A stretch of 64,000 bases of DNA from Anaerolineae bacterium (GTDB lineage Bacteria; Chloroflexota; Anaerolineae; Aggregatilineales; UBA2796): contig JAHBVJ010000002.1 of the NCBI GenBank assembly GCA_019637615.1, positions 186,001-250,000 of the forward strand. The letters are read 5' to 3'. Under the pieces are notes generated by a model. The model made no database searches, was not told the DNA's origin, and saw nothing but the letters and a program-made list of their open reading frames with translations. Made by a program: the position numbers and the translations under genes. Shown here one piece after another: positions 1 to 9,372 of this stretch (positions are counted from its first letter, which is position 1; each line of letters begins with the position of its first letter).

Positions 1-7
1 TTTCGGG

Positions 8-13
8 TATAAT
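8..13 (+). promoter_or_regulatory. Possible -10 box upstream of degV
   Basis: A consensus TATAAT hexamer lies about 100 nt upstream of the DegV start. The -35 region is outside the window, so this is only a candidate promoter. Confidence 0.35.
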
Positions 14-110
14 GGCGCAACTAGTCTGAGCTACTGGCAGCATTCTTCATGGTCATGACTACATTGAACTCTGCTCCGACCTGAACAGATGCGCCGATTT
101 GAGAAACGCG

Positions 111-980
111 ATGAAAATAGTTACGGATAGTGCTGCCGAAATTACCCGTGAGGAAATGCAAGCTTGGGGGATTCACGTGGTTCCGCTGTTTATCGAGTTT
201 CCCGATGAGGAAATCGCGGCGGGTGATATCGATCCCGATGAATTCTATAACCGTCTGCGCGCGATGGAGCCACAAATACCAACGACTGCGCAGCCCTCGG
301 TTGGCATGTTTCTAGATACTTACCGCCAACTTACGGCAACGGGTGAAGAACTCCTCTCCATCCATATTTCTTCGGGCCTGAGCGGCACCGTCAATACCGC
401 GCGGTTGGCCTCACAGCAGCTCTCGGAGGCCAAGATCACGGTCGTGGACACCTTGACCCTGTCGGCGGCGGAACGGTTTTCCGTCTTGGTAGCGGCAATG
501 GCGATCAAGAAAGGCTGGCCTTCTCACAAAATCATGGAGCGGCTCACCACCATCCAAAAATCCGAGGATATTGCCTTCACCCTCGAAACGCTGGACTATC
601 TAGCGCGGGGAGGACGCATCGGGCGGGTGCAAGCATTGGCTGGTTCACTGCTCAAACTTAAGCCCGTCATCAGCGTTGAAAAAACGGATGGGAAATATAA
701 CACCCTTGGCAAGGGGCGCACGATGCAGCAAACGATGAAGACCATCGTTGACTATTTCGTGACCAAATTCGGCACGAACACGCCTTTGTGGATCACGTTG
801 ATGCACGGTCAAATCCCCGACAAAGCCGTCATTTTCGAGGAATTGTTGAAATCCAGACTCAAGGTTGCCCGTCTCGATGTACGGCGTGTTTCGCCGGTGC
901 TAGGTGTGCATACAGGCCCAAGTGTGGTCGGCGCTGGCGTGATGCCGATTGAACTCGTTGGCGACCTGCTGGACACCTGA
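111..980 (+). CDS. DegV family fatty-acid-binding protein
   Basis: This is a 289-residue DegV-family protein. Members bind a fatty acid between two alpha/beta domains, and in Firmicutes they act as FakB subunits that present fatty acids to the kinase FakA. The N-terminus reads MKIVTDSAAEI, the usual DegV opening, followed by TTAQPSVG and the SSGLSGT loop that contacts the carboxylate; DTLTLS and LDYLARGGRIG follow at about residues 110 and 165. Length is typical. I chose the ATG at 111 because it gives the family N-terminus; a TTG at 99 is the only longer alternative. No FakA-like partner is in the window, so a phospholipid role is inferred from the family. Confidence 0.9.
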   Translation: MKIVTDSAAEITREEMQAWGIHVVPLFIEFPDEEIAAGDIDPDEFYNRLRAMEPQIPTTAQPSVGMFLDTYRQLTATGEELLSIHISSGLSGTVNTARLASQQLSEAKITVVDTLTLSAAERFSVLVAAMAIKKGWPSHKIMERLTTIQKSEDIAFTLETLDYLARGGRIGRVQALAGSLLKLKPVISVEKTDGKYNTLGKGRTMQQTMKTIVDYFVTKFGTNTPLWITLMHGQIPDKAVIFEELLKSRLKVARLDVRRVSPVLGVHTGPSVVGAGVMPIELVGDLLDT

Positions 981-1022
981 TTTCGGTGATGCTGCCCGCA
1001 CTGTGATGGATCATGACGACAA

Positions 1023-1045
1023 TCCCACGGGAAAACCACGTGGGA
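1023..1045. terminator. Hairpin between convergent genes
   Basis: TCCCACG pairs with CGTGGGA across a 9-nt loop, in the 100-nt gap between the convergent DegV and oxidoreductase genes. There is no U-tract, so it is a plausible bidirectional stop rather than a proven one. Confidence 0.4.
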
Positions 1046-1081
1046 CTACTTCATTGACCACCACAATAACACTTGCAGCGG

Positions 1082-2059
1082 CTATGCCACCGTGATGACG
1101 ACCTTGCCGCGCGCACGGCCTGTTTCAAGATAGCGGATGGCCTCTGCTGTCTCGTTTAACGGGTAGCATCTGTCCATGACAGGGACGACCTTGCCAGAGG
1201 CAAGCAGCTCTTGCATGACGATCAGATCGTTTTTGTTGGGCTTCACCGTTGGCATCAGGCCGAGACGCTGACCGCCTACCTTCGAGCGGCGCGGGCCGAG
1301 GATCAAGTGCGAAAACATCAGCGGCAGGGAGGTGAAACCAGCCACCACGCACACGCCCTGTGGCTTCAGCGCGCGCTGGTAGGCGGCAAGGGTGCGATTG
1401 CCCACCGTGCAGAAGATCAGGTCATACTGCTGCCCGTTGGCGGTGAAATCCTCCTGCGTATAATCGATGACGTGATCCGCGCCAATCTTGCGCACCATGC
1501 CCAGATTCCGCGTGCTGCACACGCCCGTGACTTCCGCCCCGAAGCTTTTGGCGATCTGCACAGCGAACGTCCCGACGCCGCCAGATGCGCCATTCACCAG
1601 CACCTTGTAGCCAGCTTGAATCTTCCCGTGATCGCGCAGCCCTTGCAAGGCGGTGAGTGCCGCCAGCGGTACCGCTGCCGCTTCCTCAAACGAGACTTTG
1701 GCTGGTTTCAAGACGAGAGTGTCTTCACGCGTGCAGCCATACTCGGCAAACCCGCCCAACCCGTTCAACCAGATGTCCCCGAACACCTCGTCGCCAACCT
1801 GAAACTGCGTTACGCCCTTGCCGACCGCTTCCACCCGTCCCGCGATGTCCGCGCCGAGCTTGGTGACTTTCGGTTTGAACAGTCCATTTTCTAGCCGTGC
1901 CAAAAACGGTGCGGCTCGCATAAAGTGCCAGTCCAGCGCGTTGGCGGACGCCGCCTGAATCTTCACCAAGACTTCATTGTCTTTCGGCGCTGGTTTTTCG
2001 ATGTCCTTGAGCTGAAGGACGTCCGGCGAGCCGTATTGCGTGTAGATGATCGCTTTCAT
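1082..2059 (-). CDS. MDR-family NAD(P)-dependent oxidoreductase
   Basis: This 325-residue protein is a medium-chain dehydrogenase/reductase of the zinc-free quinone-oxidoreductase type. The N-terminal GroES-like domain includes the ADIAGRVEAVGKGV segment near residue 90. The Rossmann domain carries VNGASGGVGTFAVQIAK near residue 155, the nucleotide-binding glycine motif. The cysteine cluster of structural-zinc alcohol dehydrogenases is absent. Close relatives reduce quinones or enones with NADPH; the substrate cannot be read from sequence. It is the last gene of the minus-strand run that begins with the LuxR regulator. Confidence 0.88.
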   Translation of the reverse strand: MKAIIYTQYGSPDVLQLKDIEKPAPKDNEVLVKIQAASANALDWHFMRAAPFLARLENGLFKPKVTKLGADIAGRVEAVGKGVTQFQVGDEVFGDIWLNGLGGFAEYGCTREDTLVLKPAKVSFEEAAAVPLAALTALQGLRDHGKIQAGYKVLVNGASGGVGTFAVQIAKSFGAEVTGVCSTRNLGMVRKIGADHVIDYTQEDFTANGQQYDLIFCTVGNRTLAAYQRALKPQGVCVVAGFTSLPLMFSHLILGPRRSKVGGQRLGLMPTVKPNKNDLIVMQELLASGKVVPVMDRCYPLNETAEAIRYLETGRARGKVVITVA

Positions 2060-2081
2060 TTAAGGTTCCTCCCCTGAAGAT

Positions 2082-2102
2082 AGTGCTGAGTGCCAAGTGC
2101 TG
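2082..2102. repeat. Heptamer repeat, 3 units (AGTGCTG type)
   Basis: Three 7-bp units (AGTGCTG, AGTGCCA, AGTGCTG) follow the sequence GAAGAT. The same GAAGATAGTGCT junction occurs at the array near 49913, so both belong to one dispersed heptamer family. Confidence 0.7.
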
Positions 2103-2127
2103 AATCCGTGCGAATGGTGTGGTTTGT

Positions 2128-2150
2128 AGGGAGGGTTGAAGTCCCTCCCT
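2128..2150. other. Intergenic GTAGGG-type hairpin
   Basis: AGGGAGGG pairs perfectly with CCCTCCCT around a 7-nt loop, between the DUF4386 gene and the oxidoreductase on the minus strand. It opens with GTAGGG, as do two similar hairpins near 22002 and 23734. It could be a terminator or a mobile hairpin repeat. Confidence 0.5.
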
Positions 2151-2166
2151 CCGGTAAAGGTAGGTG

Positions 2167-2925
2167 CTAGGCTACGCTTAACAGCGCGTTGGCGGCTGTG
2201 CTGGCGGCGTCAGGAGCAAAGGCGGTGCGCTTGAAGCCCTTGATGATGAGATAGAGGGCAAGCGACACTTCCCACGAGAAGATCGGGAGGACAGCGATGG
2301 CAGCTACCCACGCCGGATTCTGATCATAGAGGCCGAGCATCTTAGCCACAGTCAGCGCGAAGATGATCGGGCCGCCGACCAGCCCCAACACGGGGATGAA
2401 GCGCGGCACAAGGCGCGACTTGAACATCAGGTAAGCCATCAGCACCGTGTTCGTCCCGCAGATCAAGCCGGGACCGATCAGGGTCGTCCACTTGTAGAGC
2501 GACACAAGGGCGCTGCTGAATGTGACGAGCGTGACCGGATCGGCCTCGGCAGTCCCCGTTAGATGCTGGCGCAGCGTCACGACGGCGAGGAGCGGCAGCA
2601 CACCGACCGCGATGACGCCCGCTTCGAGCGTGCGGAGACCCACATAGCCGAGCGCAATCCCCTCATGCTGCTTCTTGGCGATGGGGAACAGCGAGACCGC
2701 CGTGCCGACGATGGCAAGCGCGAGGATAATGTCGAAGATCGCTCCCAGAATGATCTGCGAGTCTGCGCCAGCGCCGAGGACGTAGCTGGCATTCTTGAGC
2801 ACGGGATCATATAAGAAGACCGCGCCGATGGAAGTGACGTGCGTAATGAGGTAGCAGACGCCTGCTGCGATAGCGAGTTTTCTCGCTGCGTTCTTGAGGG
2901 TAACGGTTTGCCGATTGGTGTTCAT
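2167..2925 (-). CDS. DUF4386-type integral membrane protein
   Basis: This 252-residue protein is almost entirely hydrophobic, with about six predicted membrane segments. The opening NAARKLAIAAGVCYLITHV and the later GLRTLEAGVIAVGV stretch match my recollection of the DUF4386 family, whose function is unknown. Its upstream region holds one of two matched 91-bp elements (2974-3064), the other being before the 92-aa protein near 4202. That pairing suggests both are controlled together, perhaps by the neighbouring LuxR-type regulator. The start ATG overlaps the stop of a short upstream reading frame (ATGA). Confidence 0.75.
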   Translation of the reverse strand: MNTNRQTVTLKNAARKLAIAAGVCYLITHVTSIGAVFLYDPVLKNASYVLGAGADSQIILGAIFDIILALAIVGTAVSLFPIAKKQHEGIALGYVGLRTLEAGVIAVGVLPLLAVVTLRQHLTGTAEADPVTLVTFSSALVSLYKWTTLIGPGLICGTNTVLMAYLMFKSRLVPRFIPVLGLVGGPIIFALTVAKMLGLYDQNPAWVAAIAVLPIFSWEVSLALYLIIKGFKRTAFAPDAASTAANALLSVA

Positions 2926-2978
2926 GTGCTTACTTCCTTTTCATTGTTAGCGCCGAATGTCTGGATGTCTCTCCACAT
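2922..2978 (-). CDS. Possible 18-aa upstream reading frame
   Basis: A short frame reads MWRDIQTFGANNEKEVST and stops on the TGA that overlaps the start of the DUF4386 gene. A second short frame at 4195-4245 opens MWKRIQ in the same relation to its gene. The shared MW..IQ could reflect translated leader peptides or only DNA-level conservation. The ribosome site here is weak. Confidence 0.25.
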   Translation of the reverse strand: MWRDIQTFGANNEKEVST

Positions 2979-3064
2979 CGTTGTCTGCGCCGATTTCTTA
3001 GTGACAAGATACAAAGTAAGGTGGTGAGTGGTCATCACCACCTATGGTGATTGATCGGGTGATT
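2974..3064 (-). promoter_or_regulatory. Regulatory element copy 1
   Basis: This block aligns without gaps to 4241-4331, with 71 of 91 bases identical by hand count. Its core is the dyad ATCACCA-CCTA-TGGTGAT at 3034-3051, flanked by further GGTGA half-sites at 3020 and 3058. It lies just upstream of a minus-strand gene. It is a candidate operator for the LuxR-type regulator at 4394-7081. Confidence 0.65.
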
Positions 3065-3130
3065 ATCGAGTTCACCGTGGAACCAGCGGCACGCTGACCA
3101 CCAATCCGCGCTAAGAGATTTCCAGCAAGC

Positions 3131-3850
3131 TCACTCAGCTTGGCGGAATTGGAGGCTGTTTTGGTCAAGGCGGGGTTCGGTGGCGGGCTGCTGCCGTTCA
3201 GACCAGAGCGCAAAGCCTAACCACGCCAGCCCCAACCCTACTGGCACCGCCGCCAGCCGCACGATAGCATGTGGAAGTAGGAGCGGTAACACAGTGCCGA
3301 AGGCAAGGACGAAGCCTGCCCAACGCGGCAGGATACGAGCACGGAATATCGCGGTGCCAAACAGTACGCCGCCAAACATGTAGAATACGCCTGCCAGCAT
3401 TCCTAACGTTGGGAGGGATCCGAGGTCAACTTCGCTGGTGACACCACTGACAATCCCCAAAAAGCCCTCGACAAATTTCGGCGTTTCGGTTGCCAACAGT
3501 GGCAAGATAAAGGCTTCAGCAAAAACAAGTGTCATGGTGAGCGCCAGAAATAGGCTGAACATGGCGTAACCGAGCAAGCCAAGCCACCCGACCGCTCTGG
3601 CTTGCCGGACGTAGAGTCCCGTCATGCCGATCAGCCCCAAGAGACACATGGCAATGGTCAGGTAGTGGACGACCGCCCATGTGCTGGTCGTGACCGACGA
3701 CAGCACTTCAGGCGGATGAATCATCTGCACGAAGATGAAGATGATCCCCGCCGCCATCGCTGCTAATCCTGCCCAACGGGCGAGAGTCGGGGGCGTGATC
3801 GTTGTGGTACTGACACTGTGCTTCGTCGCGGTTGGCTGTTTGCTAGTCAT
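3131..3850 (-). CDS. Predicted integral membrane protein
   Basis: This 239-residue protein has about six hydrophobic segments separated by short polar loops, for example near LARWAGLAAMAAGIIFIFVQ at the start. I do not recognise a named family beyond a general resemblance to small uncharacterised Chloroflexota membrane proteins. The ATG at 3850 is preferred because AAAAGAGA precedes it; a longer frame to 3952 would overlap the upstream gene. It sits between the two genes that share the 91-bp regulatory element, so it is probably co-transcribed with the 92-aa protein. Confidence 0.65.
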   Translation of the reverse strand: MTSKQPTATKHSVSTTTITPPTLARWAGLAAMAAGIIFIFVQMIHPPEVLSSVTTSTWAVVHYLTIAMCLLGLIGMTGLYVRQARAVGWLGLLGYAMFSLFLALTMTLVFAEAFILPLLATETPKFVEGFLGIVSGVTSEVDLGSLPTLGMLAGVFYMFGGVLFGTAIFRARILPRWAGFVLAFGTVLPLLLPHAIVRLAAVPVGLGLAWLGFALWSERQQPATEPRLDQNSLQFRQAE

Positions 3851-3923
3851 CGTGTTATCTCTTTTCGTTACTGCGTTCTGGTTGATAGTCTGTGTATGCG
3901 GGTCGCCTTCATTACGAAAGCGC

Positions 3924-4202
3924 TTAGGATGAGCGATTGACATCCGGCACATCTGGCTGTTCGGGGGTCACGAGATTGACCGATACCAGCGGCATTCCTA
4001 GATCACGCACTTTCCTGAGCACGCCATGCAGCGCGGACTGATCGACCACCGTGCCGATTAACAGCGTTTCGCCGTTGTCTTCTAGCGTGATGGTGAAGCC
4101 TTCAAACCAGTCTGCCCAGCGGCTATCAAGGTGCCCCTTCAGGCGGATCGTGTAGCACCCGGCGTCATCTGCGTGTCCGGTCGAGTCAAGTGGTTCACTC
4201 AT
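3924..4202 (-). CDS. Conserved small protein (HLDSRWADWFEG family)
   Basis: This 92-residue soluble protein carries GHLDSRWADWFEGFTITLEDNGETLL and VVDQSALHGVLRKVRDLGMPLVSV as two segments; I recognise the pattern from small uncharacterised proteins often found beside LuxR-type regulators in Chloroflexota and Actinobacteria. No enzyme motif is visible. The short Asp/His/Trp-rich core and its position downstream of the regulatory element suggest a role in the same response as the LuxR gene. Function is unknown. Confidence 0.8.
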   Translation of the reverse strand: MSEPLDSTGHADDAGCYTIRLKGHLDSRWADWFEGFTITLEDNGETLLIGTVVDQSALHGVLRKVRDLGMPLVSVNLVTPEQPDVPDVNRSS

Positions 4203-4245
4203 GCGGTACCTCGTGCCTGTTTTCCCACTGGATGCGTTTCCACAT
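4195..4245 (-). CDS. Possible 16-aa upstream reading frame
   Basis: A short frame reads MWKRIQWENRHEVPHE after AAAGGAG and ends 8 nt inside the 92-aa gene. It mirrors the frame at 2922-2978. Translational coupling is possible but unproven. Confidence 0.3.
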   Translation of the reverse strand: MWKRIQWENRHEVPHE

Positions 4246-4331
4246 CGTTGTTTGTGCTCCTTTCTTGAGGAAAAGATACAAAAAGAGGTGGTGAGCAGAC
4301 ATCACCAGCTATGGTGATTCAGGTGGTGATT
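4241..4331 (-). promoter_or_regulatory. Regulatory element copy 2
   Basis: This is the partner of 2974-3064. The dyad ATCACCA-GCTA-TGGTGAT is at 4301-4318, with GGTGGTGA at 4287 and GGTGATT at 4325. It stands between the LuxR-type regulator's 3' end and the 92-aa gene, reading toward the latter. Confidence 0.65.
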
Positions 4332-4393
4332 GTTAGATGGGAGATTGTGAGGCTTCGATGCTTCTGTCGCGGCGGTACGGCGCGCTGTGGTGG

Positions 4394-7081
4394 TTATAAC
4401 AAATCGAGTTCTTCAGCGCGGCGGACGGCTGCGCGGCGGTTGTTCACGCCGAGCTTGGTGTAGATGTTTTTGATGTGCGTGCGGACGGTGTTCAAGGAGA
4501 CGGTGAGTTCACGGGCAAGATCGGGGCCGTCTAGGTCGGTGCCGAGCAGCCGGAGCACTTCCATCTCTCGCTCGCTCAGTGGATCGATCAACGCTTGCTT
4601 GCCCGCTGGCTTGTCCTCCGCTTTGCCCGACGTGCTCAGGAGTTGCCGGGCATAGGTCGGGTTGATGCCGTGTTTGACGGCTTTTTCCAGCAGCGCCGAC
4701 ATGGGTTGGCCTTCGTCCACAAACAGACGGACGTAGCCTTCGGGTTCAGCCAGCGTCAGCGCGCGTTCCAACGGCACGAGCGCAGCAGCGAGATCGCCCT
4801 GCATGTGGTAGGCAAGCGCCAGCAGGACGAGCAGCTCGATCACGCTGTTCATCCTGCCGCCTGTTTCCGCCGCTTGCAGAAGCCGTGGCAAGAAGCCCAT
4901 GAGGTCAAGGGCGGCGTGATCATCATGGTCACGCTTGTATCGCGCCATGAGCAGTCTAGCGAGGGTGATGTGCTCGTACTCGCGCAGATAAGTCAGGTCA
5001 TCTTCCACAGATAGATGCTGCTCACGCGCCCAGGCGAGGGCGTCGCCCAACTTTCCCTGTGCGATCCACAGCCGTACCCTGAGCGCGGGGATGGGATGCA
5101 CATTCGGGGAAAAGTCACTCATGTACAGGCGCTCTGCTTCGTGGAGCAGGTCGAGAGCGGCGTCCAGATCGCCTTCGGCCTCCCGCACGCGCGCCATCGC
5201 CACACACCAGCGATACTGATTCTGGGGTAAACCGTTGAACTCACCCAGTTCCTTACTCCTGAGCAGGTGCTGCGCGGCAGAAGCCAGCTCGTTGCGCTCA
5301 CGGTAGAGCGCGCTCATGCCCACATGCATATCTGCCGCGCCACGTAGTACGGGCACGGTTTGGGTCGCAAGCTGTAGGCCGCGCTCAAAGGTGCTCATGG
5401 CTTCGCGCAGCCGCCCCTGTTCGATGCGCAGATCGGCCAACGTGATCGAGCAGCCGAGGACATCGGAGAGGAAGCCGACTTTCTGCAAGTGCGCCATGCA
5501 TTCGATATACGCCTCGTGCGCTGCCTCTAGCTCCCCATAGCGCCAGTAGGCGAGGCCGAGGAAGCCCGACGCCGCGCCACGCCGCAGATGGTCATCGTCA
5601 GGAACGTGTGCCAATAGTTGGTGAGCATATTTCAGCGTACTTTCGACATCGCCCAAAGTGAGCGCGATGGCGGCGCGATACATGGCGATAGAACTTGCAA
5701 GACTTTGAAATTCTGCTTCATCCACCACGACCATGTCGCCTGTGTCGGCAGTCGCGTCCAGCCAGCGTTCGGCGTCTAGCAGTCGGGCTTCAACGCCTTC
5801 GGTCTTGCCGCCGAGCAGCAGCGTGCCTGCGTAGTGAATGTTGAGGACAGGCCAATTCCGTAGCAGTTCAGCGGGGAGCGCCTGAAGCCAGCCGAGCATG
5901 GTGACTTCCTGTCTACCCCGGCGCATCGCCGGAATGGATAGCTCGATCAGCCGTGCCGCCCGCGTGAAGTCTTTGGCGGCGAGTGCGTGATGGATCGCGT
6001 CGGCGGTCGAATCATGCTGCTCGTACCACGCGCTGGCGCGTCCATGCAGCACAGCGACTTGATCGGGTTGTTCGACAAGTAAATGTGCATACAGTACATC
6101 GGCAAACAGGCTGTGATAGCGATACCAGTGGCGTTTGTCGTCCAGCCGGATAACAAAGTAGTTGCCGCGTTCGAGCGCTTCCAAGCGGGCACTGCCATCT
6201 TGCTGACCGGTGACTGCATCACACAGCGAACCATTCATACGGTTGAGGATGGCGGTCTGGAGTAAGAAGGTGCGGACGGTTGCGGGCTGACGCCGCAAGA
6301 CCTCATCGACCAGATAGTCCACGATGTAGCGATTGTCGCCAGCGAAAGCCCGGATGAACTCCGCAACATCGCGGTGCCCCTGCACAGACAGCGCGGCTAA
6401 TTGCAGACCCGCGATCCAGCCTTCGGTACGGGTTTCCAGTGTGGTGATGTCTGCCCCTGATAGGCTCAGACGCATCACATGGTTGAGAAATTCGGCGGCT
6501 TCGGACGGCGTAAAGCGCAGATCGGTGGCGCGTAATTCCGTCAACTGACCGCGCGCACGTAAACGCGTTACGGGGAGTTGGGGATCGTCGCGGGTGGTGA
6601 TCACGAGATGCATCTGAGGCGGCAAGTGCTCAAGGAGAAATGTCAGCGCATGGTTGACGGAGGCCGTTTCAATGACATGGTAGTCGTCAAGCACGAGGAC
6701 GAATTGGATGGGGAGCGTGGTGATGTCGTTGAGCAGCGCCGTCAGCAGCGCCTCTGTGGGCGCGGGCGGCGAGGCTTGGAGCGCGCCTAATATGCCGTCA
6801 CCAATGCTCGGCGCGATTGTCTGCAACGCCGCGACGAAATAGGTCAGGAAGCGGGTGAGGTCGTTATCGCCTTCGTCCAGCGAGAGCCACGCGGTCGGGC
6901 GGTCATTGACCTCGATCCACTCGCTGACCAAGGTGGTTTTCCCGAACCCTGCCGGAGCCGAGATGAGCGTCAGTTTGCCTTGCAACCCTTCCGTCAAGCG
7001 GTCAACCAGACGCGGACGGAGAACCACCTTTGTTCGGGGCGGTGGGATGTATAGCTTGGTGGCTAACACTGACGTAGGCAT
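4394..7081 (-). CDS. MalT-like LuxR-family ATP-dependent regulator
   Basis: This 895-residue LAL-type transcription factor has a P-loop (SAPAGFGKTTLVSEW, about residue 40), a Walker-B-like VLVLDDYH near 135, a long helical-repeat middle region that in MalT forms a sensor, and a C-terminal LuxR helix-turn-helix (LSEREMEVLRLLGTD through VRTHIKNIYTKLGV, about 825-885). Family members oligomerise with ATP and an inducer to activate transcription. Its likely targets are the adjacent genes preceded by repeated TGGTGA half-sites. The inducer is unknown. Confidence 0.93.
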   Translation of the reverse strand: MPTSVLATKLYIPPPRTKVVLRPRLVDRLTEGLQGKLTLISAPAGFGKTTLVSEWIEVNDRPTAWLSLDEGDNDLTRFLTYFVAALQTIAPSIGDGILGALQASPPAPTEALLTALLNDITTLPIQFVLVLDDYHVIETASVNHALTFLLEHLPPQMHLVITTRDDPQLPVTRLRARGQLTELRATDLRFTPSEAAEFLNHVMRLSLSGADITTLETRTEGWIAGLQLAALSVQGHRDVAEFIRAFAGDNRYIVDYLVDEVLRRQPATVRTFLLQTAILNRMNGSLCDAVTGQQDGSARLEALERGNYFVIRLDDKRHWYRYHSLFADVLYAHLLVEQPDQVAVLHGRASAWYEQHDSTADAIHHALAAKDFTRAARLIELSIPAMRRGRQEVTMLGWLQALPAELLRNWPVLNIHYAGTLLLGGKTEGVEARLLDAERWLDATADTGDMVVVDEAEFQSLASSIAMYRAAIALTLGDVESTLKYAHQLLAHVPDDDHLRRGAASGFLGLAYWRYGELEAAHEAYIECMAHLQKVGFLSDVLGCSITLADLRIEQGRLREAMSTFERGLQLATQTVPVLRGAADMHVGMSALYRERNELASAAQHLLRSKELGEFNGLPQNQYRWCVAMARVREAEGDLDAALDLLHEAERLYMSDFSPNVHPIPALRVRLWIAQGKLGDALAWAREQHLSVEDDLTYLREYEHITLARLLMARYKRDHDDHAALDLMGFLPRLLQAAETGGRMNSVIELLVLLALAYHMQGDLAAALVPLERALTLAEPEGYVRLFVDEGQPMSALLEKAVKHGINPTYARQLLSTSGKAEDKPAGKQALIDPLSEREMEVLRLLGTDLDGPDLARELTVSLNTVRTHIKNIYTKLGVNNRRAAVRRAEELDLL

Positions 7082-7360
7082 ACAGAAATATACGACACCC
7101 CAACAACGCTAAACCGTCCAGACGAGTCAACCTATTTTTATGCGGCGGCAGATAAAGTTTTGTTCAAGCAAGCTAAGGTTGGATGAATCGCAAGCAACTT
7201 GACTGGATCAATTGGAAATTGATTATAGCGCGGGGTAGGCAAAACTACGCCGTGTCGTGAAGAGGGAGCTTGGTTATCGGCGCGGTGCAAAAACTTCGCG
7301 TCTGCGCAAGCAGACCACGATGCCTTCCTATCGCACCGATAACGCAAGCAAGACCGGAGG

Positions 7361-8380
7361 TCAGTTGGGCGTTCCAGCCGCCGCTTTCGTGCCTTGTTCT
7401 GTGTACAGGTAGCATTTCACGGTTTGGTTGCCAACCTGTACATCGGGCGGATCGGCCTTGCGGCAGACATCCATGACATGCGGGCAGCGCCCCGCAAACT
7501 TGCACCCGATTCTGCCGTACTCCTTGACTTCGGTTGTTCCAAGCGCGATATGTTTAGCCCACGTCTCGCGCTCTTTGGGAGCAGGATCAGGCACCGATTC
7601 CTTCAATAATTGCGTGTACGGATGGACAGGCCGTTCAAGGACATCCTCGACTGGCCCTGATTCCACGACGTAGCCACGCAGCATAATGCCGATCCGATCG
7701 CTGATGTAGTAAGCCGTCGCCAGATCGTGCGTGATGTAAATGACGCTGACTTTTTGTTCGTCGCGCAGCTTCTGGAACAGGTTCACGATCTCCATGCGCA
7801 GCGAGGCATCGACCATCGAGACAGGTTCGTCAGCGAGGATCAATTTCGGCTTTGAGATCAGCGCCCGCGCCACCGAAACGCGCTGAATCTGACCGCCCGA
7901 TAGTTCGTGCGGATAGCGCTGCCGCACTTCGTCCAGCGACAAGCCCACATTGCGCAGCGCCGCATCGACGACCTCCGCCGCATCCCGACGGGTTTTCGCG
8001 ATCCCGAAGTTCATGGCGGTATCAAACAGGTAGGCATCGACCCGCCGCAAGGGGTTGAACGTCTCAAACGGGTTCTGGAAAACCGGTTGAACCTTCTTCA
8101 TGAACTCTTTGAATTCGGATCGATTACGGATGGTGGATAGATCGCGGCCTTCAAACAGCACTTTGCCCCGTGTCGGTTCAAGATCGCGGAGTAGCAGCCG
8201 AGAGAGAGTGGTTTTGCCGCTGCCGCTTTCACCAGCGAGGGTCAAAATCTCCGGTTTATCGTTGTCCAAGGAGAAGGAAATATCGTTCACCGCCGTCAGC
8301 AAGGTGCCGCCCAACAAGCCACCGATATGAAACTCAACCGTCACATGCTGAACATCCAGCAGTTTGCCGTTGTCGCTCAT
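7361..8380 (-). CDS. Opp-type ABC transporter ATP-binding protein (OppF-like)
   Basis: This 339-residue ATPase has Walker [18 protein letters not shown] (about residue 50), signature [15 protein letters not shown] and Walker [15 protein letters not shown]. The C-terminal oligopeptide-transporter extension has [15 protein letters not shown], with cysteines typical of OppD/OppF proteins. It overlaps the upstream oppD-like gene by 4 nt (ATGA), so the two are translationally coupled. It is the last gene of the importer run that begins at 13338. Solute is inferred from context (arabino-oligosaccharide). Confidence 0.92.
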   Translation of the reverse strand: MSDNGKLLDVQHVTVEFHIGGLLGGTLLTAVNDISFSLDNDKPEILTLAGESGSGKTTLSRLLLRDLEPTRGKVLFEGRDLSTIRNRSEFKEFMKKVQPVFQNPFETFNPLRRVDAYLFDTAMNFGIAKTRRDAAEVVDAALRNVGLSLDEVRQRYPHELSGGQIQRVSVARALISKPKLILADEPVSMVDASLRMEIVNLFQKLRDEQKVSVIYITHDLATAYYISDRIGIMLRGYVVESGPVEDVLERPVHPYTQLLKESVPDPAPKERETWAKHIALGTTEVKEYGRIGCKFAGRCPHVMDVCRKADPPDVQVGNQTVKCYLYTEQGTKAAAGTPN

Positions 8381-9369
8381 ACAGATTCCTCTTTTACTAG
8401 GTGGCAGGCCACGCGATGACGGTCTTTAATCGTGACCAGATTAGGCACCTCGGTTCGGCACACATCCATCACATACGGACAGCGGGGGTGGAACCGACAG
8501 CCGCTCGGTGGATTCGCGAGGTTAGGGGGTGTACCTTTTAAGCTCACTTTGGTTGATTTTTCCCCGATCATCGGCAGTGAACGGATCAAATGCTGAGTAT
8601 AGGGATGGAGCGGCGCATTAAAGATGCTTTCGGTAGGCGCTTCTTCCGCGATCCGCCCCGCGTACATGATCATCACCCGATCAGCCACATTGGCGTGTAC
8701 AGCCATATCATGGGTTACGAAGAGAATGGTGTTGTTGCTTATGGCTTGGATCTCCTTGAGCATTTGTAGGACACCGCGCTGCACAACAACATCTAGGGCC
8801 GTGGTGGGTTCGTCTGCGATAATCATGGCGGGCTTGAACACGGTGGCGAGGGCGATTGCCACGCGCTGACGCATACCGCCAGAGAGTTGGTGCGGATATG
8901 AGTTGAGCACATCGGGCGGGAGGCCGAGGCGGTTGATATGCGCGCGCGTTTCTTCAAGGAACTTCTGCTTATCGGTAATGCGTTCGTGCGAATCAACAAT
9001 GTCTCTGAAGGTCTCAATCACCTTGCGCACCGGATTGAGGACGCTCATCGATCCCTGCATCACATACGAGATTTCTTTCCAGCGGATGTTCCGGCGGAGT
9101 TCATCCTGTGAGACGTTCAGCATATCAACTCTGTTTTCACCAAAGTCGTAATTGACGCTCCCTTCAAGCGCTTTTAGGGGATGTTTGATATTCCCCGAAA
9201 TCACTTTGATCAGGGTCGTTTTTCCGCAGCTCGACTCGCCTGCTACGCCATAAATCTCATTCGGAAAGAGTTCAAAAGAAACCCCATCTACAGCGCGTAC
9301 AGTTCGGGAGATGCCATAGACCTCCGTCTGGTAGTAGGCACGAAGGTTTTTTACGCTTAATAGGGTCAC
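8377..9369 (-). CDS. Opp-type ABC transporter ATP-binding protein (OppD-like)
   Basis: This 330-residue ATPase shows Walker [14 protein letters not shown] (about residue 44), signature [14 protein letters not shown] and Walker [15 protein letters not shown], then the C-terminal cysteine-containing [19 protein letters not shown] at 9369 is used, preceded by GGAGG at good spacing. It pairs with the OppF-like subunit, with which it forms the heterodimeric motor of the importer. Confidence 0.92.
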   Translation of the reverse strand: MTLLSVKNLRAYYQTEVYGISRTVRAVDGVSFELFPNEIYGVAGESSCGKTTLIKVISGNIKHPLKALEGSVNYDFGENRVDMLNVSQDELRRNIRWKEISYVMQGSMSVLNPVRKVIETFRDIVDSHERITDKQKFLEETRAHINRLGLPPDVLNSYPHQLSGGMRQRVAIALATVFKPAMIIADEPTTALDVVVQRGVLQMLKEIQAISNNTILFVTHDMAVHANVADRVMIMYAGRIAEEAPTESIFNAPLHPYTQHLIRSLPMIGEKSTKVSLKGTPPNLANPPSGCRFHPRCPYVMDVCRTEVPNLVTIKDRHRVACHLVKEESV

Positions 9370-9372
9370 GGG

